The notes beneath the pieces are model-generated. The model did not search any database. It worked only from the letters and a program-made list of their open reading frames with translations, and was not told the DNA's origin. A stretch of DNA of 64,000 nt. It comes from Myxococcales bacterium 68-20 (lineage in GTDB: Bacteria; Myxococcota_A; Polyangia; Polyangiales; Polyangiaceae). The first letter of the stretch is position 1; each line of letters starts with the position of its first letter. Of this stretch, positions 15,214-23,047 are shown one piece after another. Both the position numbers and the translations under genes were made by a program. The DNA lies in assembly GCA_001899635.1 (NCBI GenBank), contig MKVQ01000005.1:496001-560000 (forward strand). Reading direction: 5' to 3'.

Positions 15214-16689
15214 GTGGCTGACGCCCCCCGCATCATGGAGCCTGCTGCTGCTGCAGACGTGCTCCGCCGTACGCTGACCGACCCCAAGCGACCGATCACG
15301 GTTGCGGACGCGTCCGTCGCGAGCGGGCTCGCCGCGCGAGACGCCGAAGCTGGGCTCACCTGGCTGACGAGCGAGTACCGCGGCCATCTCCGCGTGACCG
15401 AGGACGGCGACCTCGTCCATCTGTTCCCGCACGGGTTCACCAAGCCGTGGGAGACGCAGGAGACGCTGGCCAGGGTCCTCTCGCGCTTCGGGGCCGCGCT
15501 CGTCGGCGCAGGCCGCTTCATCGTGCGCGCCTGGCTGCTCATCGTGATGGTGTCGTATGCGCTTCTGTTCGCCGCGCTCCTCATCGGTATGACGCTCGCC
15601 CGACAAGGCTCGAGCGACCGTGACGACGGTCCCGGCGTCAGCATCCTCGGCGCGCTCTTCCGCATGATCGCCGAGGCGGTTTTCTGGACGTTCCACCCCT
15701 TCTCGCCGCTCTACATCGAGCGGCGCTGGACCGACGCCGAAGTGCATCGGCGCGCGCGCGAGCGCCCGGAAGAGAAGGTCGCGTTCTACGAGAAGGTCAA
15801 CCGCTTCGTCTTCGGCCCTACAGTGCCGAAGGAAGATCCGCACGCCGCACGCGCCGCCATCCTGCGTGAGATCCGGGCCCAGCGCGGGCGCATCGGGCTC
15901 GCCGACGTCATGCGCGTCACCGGGCTCCCCCGCGACCAGGCCGACCCGCTCATGGCGCGCCTGATGCTCGACCACGACGGCACCGTCGACGTGAGCGAGG
16001 GCGGCGGCATCGTCTACACGTTCGAGGCGCTCCGCCGGACGGCGGACGAAGAGCCGCGCGTCCATGGCGACGCGAAGAGCGCGCGCCCACCGGCAGCGTG
16101 GGATCGCCTTCCGAAGCTTCCGCCGCTCACGGGAAACCCCGCCGGCTCCAACGTCCTCGTCGCGCTCCTCAACGGCTTCAACCTGCTCGCGAGCGCATGG
16201 GCGATCCAGAATCACCTCACGCTCTCGAACCTCGCGCTCCTGTTCGATCCCGAGCGGCCGCGGGTCCTTCCCGACGACGGATTGCCGCTCGTCCTCGGCG
16301 CGATCCCGTTCGTCTTCTCGATCGTGCTGTTCGCGCTGCCGATCCTTCGTGCGCTTTTTCGGTCGCGCCAGCAGAAGCACATCGACGAAGAACACGCGCG
16401 GCTCGCGGTTCTGCGCGAGGTCGTGACGCGCTCGTCGAGAAAGGAGCCGATCGCCGACGAGACGCTGCGCGCGGCGGTCCGCGTGGCGACGGGCGAAGAG
16501 CCGACGTCGAAAGACATCACCCGGCGCGTCGTCGAGCTCGGCGGCGACGTCGACGTCGGTCCCCAAGGCGAGGTCCGCTATCGCTTCGCCGAGCTCGAGG
16601 CCGAGGCCGAGGCGCTCGAGGAGGAGCGCGAGCGCGCCAGCGAGCGCGAAGCACGGCTTGGCAAGGTCGTGTTTGCGAGCGATCAGTGA
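15214..16689 (+). CDS. Membrane protein with three winged-helix-like repeats and two hydrophobic pairs
   Basis: Unrecognised 491-residue protein. Three segments share a short helix-turn-helix/wing pattern: about residues 10-75 (PITVADASVASGLAARDAEAGLTWL ending LVHLFP, shown here as separate blocks ITVADASVASGL and DAEAGLTWL), 208-275 (IGLADVMRVTGLPRDQA ... IVYTF) and 395-470 (a degenerate copy ending VRYRFAELE). Between repeats 1 and 2 lies a hydrophobic span (AWLLIVMVSYALLFAALLI) plus a weaker one; between 2 and 3 lie two more (VLVALLNGFNLLASAW and VLGAIPFVFSIVLFALPIL). The end is a Glu/Arg coiled coil. The GTG start fits the first repeat. Possibly a membrane-bound sensor or scaffold; no function can be claimed. 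Confidence 0.6.
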   Translation: MADAPRIMEPAAAADVLRRTLTDPKRPITVADASVASGLAARDAEAGLTWLTSEYRGHLRVTEDGDLVHLFPHGFTKPWETQETLARVLSRFGAALVGAGRFIVRAWLLIVMVSYALLFAALLIGMTLARQGSSDRDDGPGVSILGALFRMIAEAVFWTFHPFSPLYIERRWTDAEVHRRARERPEEKVAFYEKVNRFVFGPTVPKEDPHAARAAILREIRAQRGRIGLADVMRVTGLPRDQADPLMARLMLDHDGTVDVSEGGGIVYTFEALRRTADEEPRVHGDAKSARPPAAWDRLPKLPPLTGNPAGSNVLVALLNGFNLLASAWAIQNHLTLSNLALLFDPERPRVLPDDGLPLVLGAIPFVFSIVLFALPILRALFRSRQQKHIDEEHARLAVLREVVTRSSRKEPIADETLRAAVRVATGEEPTSKDITRRVVELGGDVDVGPQGEVRYRFAELEAEAEALEEERERASEREARLGKVVFASDQ

Positions 16690-16693
16690 TCGG

Positions 16694-17242
16694 ATGGTGA
16701 GGACGGCTCCGCGTACACCCCTGCCCGTGCACGGCGTGGTCGTGCTCGCCTGCTGGATGCTCCACGGAGGCAACCACGTCCTCCGCGGCACGGCGCACGA
16801 CCTGCTCTGGGCCTGCAACGTCGCCGTCCCGATGCTCGCGGTCGGCTGCTTCCGCGGGGCGCGTCTCCCCTGCGCGATCGCCCTGCTCTGGCTCTCGTTC
16901 GGAACGCCGATCTGGCTCCTCGACCTCGCCACCGGCGCCGGTCTCATCTCGACGTCGATCTTCGTTCACGTGGTCGCGCCGCTGGTCGGGATCGCCGCGA
17001 TGCGGCGCTTCGGATGGCCGCCGCGCGCTTGGGTGTCCGCAACCATGGCCAGCGCCGGCCTTCTCCTGCTCACGCGCATCGTCGGTTCCCCCGGCCCGAA
17101 CGTGAACCTGGCCTTCCGGATCCACGACGGCTGGGAGCGCTACTTCGCCTCGCACCTGCTCTTCCTCGGCCTGCTCCTCGGCGCGAGCGCGCTCGCCTTC
17201 ATGGCCGTCGACGGCATCGCACGACGACACCTCGGGCGGTGA
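16694..17242 (+). CDS. Six-span membrane protein of unknown function
   Basis: This 182-residue, strongly hydrophobic protein has six likely membrane spans: VVVLACWMLHGG, LLWACNVAVPMLAV, IALLWLSFGTPIW, VHVVAPLVGIAAM, MASAGLLLLTRIV and LLFLGLLLGASALAFMAV. Conserved-looking polar features are HGGNHVLRGTAHDLLW at the first span and NLAFRIHDGWERYF before the last. The ATG at 16694 follows the preceding stop by 4 bases, so the two membrane genes are probably co-transcribed. No family was recognised. Confidence 0.6.
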   Translation: MVRTAPRTPLPVHGVVVLACWMLHGGNHVLRGTAHDLLWACNVAVPMLAVGCFRGARLPCAIALLWLSFGTPIWLLDLATGAGLISTSIFVHVVAPLVGIAAMRRFGWPPRAWVSATMASAGLLLLTRIVGSPGPNVNLAFRIHDGWERYFASHLLFLGLLLGASALAFMAVDGIARRHLGR

Positions 17243-17331
17243 AGGAGCCGCCGTCACGGCGTTCAGCCACGACGGGAGAATGTGGGTATGCGGTGGGTAT
17301 GCGGGGCCGCGGGGCGAGTCTGTCCTCTTCG

Positions 17332-18666
17332 ATGGCCGCCTCGGTGGTACCTTCACGGACGGTGCTGCCTCCGAAGAACGCTCGTGGCCGTCCGGTCACC
17401 AAGCTGTGTCTCGCTCTCGAGGTCTTCCGCCGGACGCCGGACGGACGCACGCGCGACGCGAAGGCTTTCCTCGACCACTTCTTCCCGCAGGACGAGAGAG
17501 GCCCGATCGATCGGCTCTTCGTTCACATGCCGAAGGAGATCCGCGCAGACCTGCTCTCCAACTGGGGCATTCGCGGGAAGAAGTCCGCGCTCCGGGACGA
17601 CGACGAGAAGGTTCGCACGACGATCGGTGACGCGCTCGACGCCGGCGACATCGATGCGACCGTGATCGAGGAGAGCGTCACTCCGGAGCTCCTCATCGAC
17701 TGGGTGCCCCTCGAGGACTGGTGGGCGTTCTGGCGCGGCGCAGGCCTGCCGGCGCCATCGGTGCGAAAGGCCCTCGCGCTCGGACGCGAGCTGTCGCTGT
17801 TCGACGAGCGGTGGCTCCTCGGCAACTTGAAGCTCGGCGCGAAGCGGCTCGAAGGCACCGACGTGATCTGCGCCGCCCTCCCGAAGGACCAGATCGTAGC
17901 GTGGCTCCACGCCGTGCACACGTGCGGGGACGCATCCCCCGCCGGTCTCGTCACGGCGCTCGGCTGGGACACGATCCTGACGAAGACGGCGCCGGAAGCG
18001 CTCGCCTTCGCGCTCGACGCCCTCGCTCGCGAGATCGGCCTCGTCGCGGATCGAGCTCCCGTCGAGCGTCGCTCCGACGCTCCGAGGGCGGTCTCTCAGC
18101 GCCCCACGGCACCACCGGCGCCAGCGATCGTCGAAGCTACGGCGGTCATCGCGATGCCGATCCTCGACGCCGCCAAAACGGCGAAGGTCGAGCCTTCCAA
18201 GCTCGAGGCGCCACGGGCGGATGTGGCTCGCGTCGAGACGCGGAAGGTCGAGACGCAGAAGGTCGACGCGTCGACGCTCGACGCGATCCGCGCTCCGGTC
18301 ACGCCGCGCGCGGAGGCCACGTCAGCGCCGATCGCGGAGCGGCAGGTCACGGGTCCACCGAACGCGTCGTTCGGCGCGCTGGCGGATCTTCCGCCGATGC
18401 GGCCTCCGGCTCGTACGCTCTCGGGTGTGGGCGTGCCGTCGTTCTTCGACGACATGACCGCGGACGTCGCGGCCCCGAGCGTCGACGTACCGTCGGAGGA
18501 TCCCGCGTGGGCTCCGCCGCGCGCGGAGCCGGGCGACATGGGCTGGGACATCGTCCACGGTGTGCAGCGCCCGATGCCGAACAACGTCCAGCCGAAGTAC
18601 AAATTCGACGTGGACGACGAGCCCACCCGCGAGGTCGACGTACAGGCCGAGCTCCGCCGCACCTGA
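17332..18666 (+). CDS. Cytoplasmic protein of unknown function with Ala/Pro/Val-rich C-terminal half
   Basis: A 444-residue protein without signal or membrane segments. Residues 1-230 look like an ordered, mostly helical domain (KLCLALEVFRRTPDGRTRDAKAFLDHFF ... given as KAFLDHFFPQDE, LLIDWVPLEDWWAFWRGA, LVTALGWDTILTKTAPEALAF). From about 245 on it is low-complexity (VETRKVETQKVD repeats) and ends with short motifs such as DMGWDIVHGVQRPMPNN that could be interaction sites. The ATG at 17332 is one of several in-frame candidates (another lies at 17299). No homologue could be named. The codon pattern is typical of the window, so it is a real gene. Confidence 0.6.
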   Translation: MAASVVPSRTVLPPKNARGRPVTKLCLALEVFRRTPDGRTRDAKAFLDHFFPQDERGPIDRLFVHMPKEIRADLLSNWGIRGKKSALRDDDEKVRTTIGDALDAGDIDATVIEESVTPELLIDWVPLEDWWAFWRGAGLPAPSVRKALALGRELSLFDERWLLGNLKLGAKRLEGTDVICAALPKDQIVAWLHAVHTCGDASPAGLVTALGWDTILTKTAPEALAFALDALAREIGLVADRAPVERRSDAPRAVSQRPTAPPAPAIVEATAVIAMPILDAAKTAKVEPSKLEAPRADVARVETRKVETQKVDASTLDAIRAPVTPRAEATSAPIAERQVTGPPNASFGALADLPPMRPPARTLSGVGVPSFFDDMTADVAAPSVDVPSEDPAWAPPRAEPGDMGWDIVHGVQRPMPNNVQPKYKFDVDDEPTREVDVQAELRRT

Positions 18667-18743
18667 TCCCGGCCTCGCGCGACGCGCCAGAGGCTCGCTC
18701 GAGAGGCCGACGCAGGCCTGCGGTCACCGCTCCGGGCGCCGGA

Positions 18744-20588
18744 TCACTCCCCGAAGCTCTGGGCACCCACCGACCAGCTCGCGGCCTCGCGCGCCGAGGT
18801 CGCGCTCGCACGGGAGCAGCTGTTGTCCGTCGCCAGCGCGCCCACGCCGTTCCAGCTCGCAGCGATGTCGCGTGCGGTCGGAGTCGTCGTGTTGGTGCAC
18901 GGCGCGACGCCACCACAGTCCGCAGGGAGCCAGAGCCCGAGGTTCTGGATGAGCGTCAGCGACGGGAGATACGCGCTGGTCTCGGTCGGCACCGCCGTCA
19001 TGTTCGAGAACGCCGCGGCCTCGACGTATGCGCCGGCTGGATCGCGCACCGCGATGACGAGGCTCGTGGTGGGCGGCAGGCTCGAGCTTGCCGCCGTCGA
19101 GGCGACGTCCCACGCGTTGTCGTAGAACCCGGCGTTCATCGCGACCGGGTGCTCGTCCTTCGCGCTCGTCTCGGATGGCGTCCCGGCGGCGGCGCCGAGA
19201 TGAAGCACGATCTTGTCGCCCGTCGCTGCGCAGATCGCGGTGAGCGTCGAGAGCAACGTCCCGTTGTTGCCCTCACGCGGATCGCGACGAACGGTGAAGC
19301 CGCGGAGCGATCCACCCTGCGTCGCGGTGAGCTCGACGAGACCCGGCCTCGGGTTCACCTCCGTGATCGCGAGCGTTGCTCCCTCGGGGGCGCAGAAGGG
19401 CGCGTTCTCCGTGCCGCGCGTCTGAGCGGCGACGAAGAAGTCGGCTCGGCTGTTCGTGTCGACGATCCCGTTGCGCTGGAGCGACGATCCGGCCAGGAGG
19501 TACCCCGGATAGCCGCCACATCCGCTCGGAGAGCTGCTACCGGATGCGTTGACGACCTCGAGCAGCGTCGGGCAGTCGTTCGCGCCGTCGACCGGGGCAG
19601 TCGAGAACGTCCACGCGCCGGCGGCGTGCGCGTTCGCAAAAGCGGTCATCGCCGCCGCCGAAGCGTCGGCCCCACGGCTCGAGTACGGCACTGCGTCCTG
19701 GTACGCAGCCCCGTCCATCACGGAGATGAGGCTGTTCGTCCCGAGCAGACCGGAGACGGAGGAGTAGACGTCGTAGGCCTCCGGCGACGCGAACTCCGCA
19801 GAGGAGGATGCCTTGTCGCGGGTCACGTCTTCTTGCGCAAAGCCGGTCGGTCCGGGCAGGCCGACGACGTGGACCACGATGCGGTCGCCGGCGGCGACAT
19901 CGAGCGCCGCGAGCTTGTGAAGCAGCGCGCTCGCCCCGGTGCTCGAGTGACGGATCTCGATGCCCTCCGCCGCCCCCGCCGTCGTCGCGACGAGCTCGAC
20001 GAAGTCGCCTCCCTCGCCCGCGGTGTTGACCGGCGCGATCTCGCTGATGAGGAACGTGGCGCGCACCTTCGTCGTCACGGCGACGCTCGACAGCTCGCCG
20101 AAATTCCCGGCCGCGTCGCGGGCGCGGATCGCGAAGTGATACTCGGTGTCGGGCGTGAGGCCTGTCACCGTGGCCGTCTGTTCCGAGCCGGGCGCGAGCG
20201 GTCCAGGCGCCGTGGCGCTCGTCGCGGCAGTGAACTCGGCAAGCGTCGAGATCGGCGTCCTCGCGTAGCGAAGCTCGTAGCCCGCGACCATGCCAGCGTC
20301 GTCCGCCGGCGCCGTCCACGTGAGATTCACGCTCGCGTGCGAGACCGCGCTCGCGGCGAGATCCGTCACGCGGTCGGGCGGCGTGGTATCGGGAGGCGAC
20401 ACGTCGCCCGCGTCGGGATGATCGCCCGCGTCGGGCTCGTCGTTGTCGTTGCCGCCGGCGTCGATGAACGGTGCGTCCGTCCCCGCATCACTGGGGCCGT
20501 CGAAGCCGTCGTCGGTGCACGCCCCGACGATGATCCCCAGCCCGAGGGCCGTCACGAGCCCGGTCCCGAACGCACGTGTTGCAACCAT
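18744..20588 (-). CDS. Lipoprotein with fibronectin type III and lamin-tail-like domains
   Basis: A 614-residue secreted lipoprotein. The signal ends VGAC, followed by an Asp/Ala/Gly-rich linker typical of myxobacterial surface lipoproteins. A fibronectin type III domain spans about residues 70-165 (VNLTWTAPADDAGMVAGYELRY; blocks VNLTWTAPA and GYELRYAR; TPDTEYHFAIRARDAAGN). Two lamin-tail-like domains follow: one beginning FLISEIAPVNTAGEGGDFVELV and a second beginning LAITEVNPRPGLVELTA. It is probably displayed on the outer membrane or cell surface. The second in-frame ATG (20588) was chosen as it directly precedes the signal peptide. Confidence 0.72.
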   Translation of the reverse strand: MVATRAFGTGLVTALGLGIIVGACTDDGFDGPSDAGTDAPFIDAGGNDNDEPDAGDHPDAGDVSPPDTTPPDRVTDLAASAVSHASVNLTWTAPADDAGMVAGYELRYARTPISTLAEFTAATSATAPGPLAPGSEQTATVTGLTPDTEYHFAIRARDAAGNFGELSSVAVTTKVRATFLISEIAPVNTAGEGGDFVELVATTAGAAEGIEIRHSSTGASALLHKLAALDVAAGDRIVVHVVGLPGPTGFAQEDVTRDKASSSAEFASPEAYDVYSSVSGLLGTNSLISVMDGAAYQDAVPYSSRGADASAAAMTAFANAHAAGAWTFSTAPVDGANDCPTLLEVVNASGSSSPSGCGGYPGYLLAGSSLQRNGIVDTNSRADFFVAAQTRGTENAPFCAPEGATLAITEVNPRPGLVELTATQGGSLRGFTVRRDPREGNNGTLLSTLTAICAATGDKIVLHLGAAAGTPSETSAKDEHPVAMNAGFYDNAWDVASTAASSSLPPTTSLVIAVRDPAGAYVEAAAFSNMTAVPTETSAYLPSLTLIQNLGLWLPADCGGVAPCTNTTTPTARDIAASWNGVGALATDNSCSRASATSAREAASWSVGAQSFGE

Positions 20589-20660
20589 GCATCGAGCGTA
20601 GCCCATGCTCCGCGGACGGCACGAAACGAGATGGCAACGGCGCGCTCTTTGCGGGCGCGA

Positions 20661-21035
20661 TCAGCCCGCGTCTCTGACCGGAGCCGGCCCGTACGCCGGC
20701 GCTGGGAGGGGCTCAGGGTCCGGCTCCGGCTCCGGCTCCGGCTGTCCGGAGCTCGACGAGCTCGCCGGGTCCCCCGACGAGCCCGAGGACGACGAGCCGG
20801 AACCACTCGTGTCGGATCCCCCCGACGACGAGGACAGATCGCCAGGCCCGCCGACGCATGCCGCGAGTGTGGTCGCGCCGACGAAGAGAACGGCAGCCCG
20901 CGACAGCGGACGAGCAAGCTCGGCAGCAGTGCTGCTGCCGGTCTCCGCTCCCGCCGCTCCGCAGAACGGGCAGACCGGATCGGTCACTCGAACGTGCCGT
21001 GCACACGCTCCACACAGACGAAGGCGCGTCGCCAT
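20661..21035 (-). CDS. Small zinc-ribbon/transmembrane/Ser-rich protein
   Basis: A 124-residue protein in three parts. The N-terminus is a zinc ribbon (CGACARHVRVTDPVCPFCG, two CxxC knuckles). A hydrophobic stretch at about residues 46-60 ends LAACVGG, resembling an internal lipobox. The tail is Ser/Gly-rich and then Pro-Glu repeats. Topology would place the zinc ribbon in the cytoplasm and the repeat tail outside. The DNA of the Pro-Glu part is a simple GGCTCC-type repeat (about 20711-20740). No function is known to me. It lies 72 bp upstream of the fibronectin/lamin-tail gene on the same strand. Confidence 0.6.
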   Translation of the reverse strand: MATRLRLCGACARHVRVTDPVCPFCGAAGAETGSSTAAELARPLSRAAVLFVGATTLAACVGGPGDLSSSSGGSDTSGSGSSSSGSSGDPASSSSSGQPEPEPEPDPEPLPAPAYGPAPVRDAG

Positions 21036-21224
21036 GTTCGACCTCCAGGTGAGAGCCTACCAGGACGATGGTTCACCGCTGGTGCCCCCATCGAGGCACG
21101 CCGTGGCCCCCGAGCGACGGTCCGTCGACGTCCGGGCACTCGGCGCCGCTTCTCGGCACGCGTCTCGTGATAACGTCGTTCGCCTCTGGGCCCGGATGCG
21201 GAGCCCGATAGAAGGAGGCTCTTC

Positions 21225-21662
21225 ATGCGACGCTCGACGATGCTGCTCACCTCAACTGGCCTGCTCGCGATCACCACCGCGTTCGCGTTCTCGGTCTCGG
21301 CGTGTGGCGGCAGCGATCAACAGCCGGCCACGGCGCCGTCGTCCGCCTACCCGCAGCAGCAGTATCCCCAGCAGCAGTACCCGCAGCAGCAGTACCCGCA
21401 GCAGCAGTATCCCCAGCAGCAGTACCCGCAGCAGCAGTACCCGCAGCAGCAGTACCCGCAGACCCAGCCGACGGCGGCTCCCACGGCGACGATGGCCACC
21501 CCCGGCCCGCTCGCGCTGCCCTGCCAGAACGACGGTGCCTGCGGCCTCCATCGCTGCAACACGCAGTTCCAGAAGTGCGCGTTCCCCTGCCAGAGCGAGG
21601 CCGACTGCGCGCAGGGCAACCAGTGCATGATGGGCGTCTGCGCGCCCAAGATGGGCCCCTGA
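21225..21662 (+). CDS. Lipoprotein with Tyr-Pro-Gln-Gln-Gln repeats and Cys-rich C-terminus
   Basis: A 145-residue lipoprotein whose signal ends SVSAC. Residues about 42-81 are eight YPQQQ repeats, then a Thr/Ala/Pro linker. The C-terminal 50 residues hold eight cysteines in a pattern like disulfide-rich surface modules (CQNDGACGLHRCNTQFQKC, CQSEADCAQGNQCMMGVC). An excellent ribosome site (GAAGGAGG) lies about 8 bases before the ATG. The gene is divergent from the zinc-ribbon gene. It is probably an exported structural or adhesive protein; this is inference from composition. Confidence 0.75.
   Translation: MRRSTMLLTSTGLLAITTAFAFSVSACGGSDQQPATAPSSAYPQQQYPQQQYPQQQYPQQQYPQQQYPQQQYPQQQYPQTQPTAAPTATMATPGPLALPCQNDGACGLHRCNTQFQKCAFPCQSEADCAQGNQCMMGVCAPKMGP
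21346..21465 (+). repeat. Tandem 15-bp coding repeat (YPQQQ units)
   Basis: Eight tandem copies of a 15-base unit (TACCCGCAGCAGCAG, with TATCCCCAG variants) encode YPQQQ. Because the unit is a multiple of three, copy-number change would keep the frame and only alter repeat length. Confidence 0.85.
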
Positions 21663-21924
21663 ACGGAGCGATCACCGATCGAGTCGACGGCGTGCTCACG
21701 TGCTCGTGTAGAGCGCGAGAGGCGCCGTCGCTTGCTGTGAGCTCCTGAAAATCGAGCGGCGAGCCTCGACCGACGTGGAGCGCCGGTGGCGCGCCGTCCG
21801 TAGCGCGCATCGCGCGACCTCGGCTCCGCCGAACCGCTGTCCGCCGCGTGGGCTTGCGCCCCGGCCGACGGCTGAGGCGTGAACCGTTTCGACAACCGCT
21901 CATGGTACGCTCCGTCGGCAAGCC

Positions 21925-22596
21925 ATGACGATCGCCTCTTCACGCCGGCTCGCCATCCTCGAGGCGGCGACGCGCCTCTTCGAGCACTACGGCCACGGAA
22001 AGACGACGATCGCCGATGTCGCCCGCGAGGCCCAGATCGGGGTGGGCACGGTCTACCTCGAGTTCGAATCGAAGGAGGCGATCGTCCAGGAGCTCTCTCG
22101 GTCGACCCACGTCGCGGTCCTCGAGGCCATGCGCGCCGCGACCGAGCACAGCGACGACCACGCCGCGCGGCTCGCTGCCGTCCTCCATGCGCGGACGAGC
22201 TCCTTCGTCGACCTCGGGAAGAAGGGCCAGCACGCGTGCGAGCTCGTCCACTGCAAGGCCGAGGGCGTCCGCAGCGCGCACAAGCGCTTCGGCGAGGAAG
22301 AGCGCAGGCTGCTCGCGACGCTCGTGAAGGAGGGCCAGGACGCCGGGGTGTTCGCCGCGGGCGCTCCCACGTCGATCGCGGCGCTCATCCAGCGCGCGTT
22401 CGCGAGCCTCTCGCCGCCGTGGATCTTCGGCTGCGACGAAGATCCGGTCCGCGCGTCGAACGATCTCTGCCAGCTCCTGCTCCACGGGCTCCTCGGGAGC
22501 TCACCCGCGGGCAACGCCGCGCGCGCGCAGAGCGCGGCGGCGAAGAGCCGACCGACCAGCGCACCGACGCGGAAGACGACACGGCGCTCACGCTGA
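21925..22596 (+). CDS. TetR-family transcriptional regulator
   Basis: A 223-residue regulator. The N-terminal helix-turn-helix is clear: RRLAILEAATRLFEHYG, KTTIADVAREAQIGVGTVYLEF with the TVYxxF end of TetR proteins, then SKEAIVQE. The ligand domain (about 70-195) is unremarkable. The C-terminal 30 residues are basic and Ser/Thr/Ala-rich. No divergent target gene is adjacent; the next plus-strand gene is lon after 451 bp, so its targets are unknown. Confidence 0.9.
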   Translation: MTIASSRRLAILEAATRLFEHYGHGKTTIADVAREAQIGVGTVYLEFESKEAIVQELSRSTHVAVLEAMRAATEHSDDHAARLAAVLHARTSSFVDLGKKGQHACELVHCKAEGVRSAHKRFGEEERRLLATLVKEGQDAGVFAAGAPTSIAALIQRAFASLSPPWIFGCDEDPVRASNDLCQLLLHGLLGSSPAGNAARAQSAAAKSRPTSAPTRKTTRRSR

Positions 22597-23047
22597 GGCC
22601 ACGACGCAGCGACGCATCAGCCGGCGGCGGTGCGCGCTCGCGCTGAACGACGACGCGGACGAAGCACGCTTCGCTGTCTTCACGCGTGCACGCCGAGCTC
22701 GATGTGACGACGCATCCGTCCGAAGCGGAGGCTGCGCTTCGCTCCGTGGACAATCGTCTCGCGCGTGACGAATTTCGACGCGCTCGGAATCCGGAACTCG
22801 CATCGGTTGCTATGTTCCCCTAACCGACGCGCCACTCGTCGTTCGATGCCGAGCTCACGGCCGGCGTTGCGTTCGTGTGCGGTCGCGCTCTTCGCTCGAG
22901 CGCCGACACGCACGGGTGTCGTGCGGCGTTGACGTAACCGTGAACGAACTTAGTTTTCATTCACTGCTCACATCGATGACGCCGGTATCGCCGCCGGCCA
23001 GACCGCGCGCATAGCTCACGTCCGAAGAAACCAGGAGACCAGTCCAG
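22597..23047. promoter_or_regulatory. 451-bp spacer before lon with candidate promoter
   Basis: No gene was found in this spacer. Near its end, TTGACG (22929-22934) and TAGTTT (22951-22956) are separated by 16 bases in a locally A/T-richer context, a reasonable sigma-70-type promoter for lon, about 90 bases upstream of its start. AGGAG lies about 10 bases before the lon ATG. A second A/T-richer patch (about 22800-22825) might hold another start site. Confidence 0.4.

Noticed and set aside
17721-21170. 1149-residue plus-strand open frame
   Set aside because: It overlaps the better-supported unknown gene in another frame and lies antisense to two lipoprotein genes; composition is Arg-dominated and no motif is seen.
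21346-21465. Tandem repeats as a CRISPR array
   Set aside because: Units are 15 bases, contiguous without spacers, and encode YPQQQ in frame.
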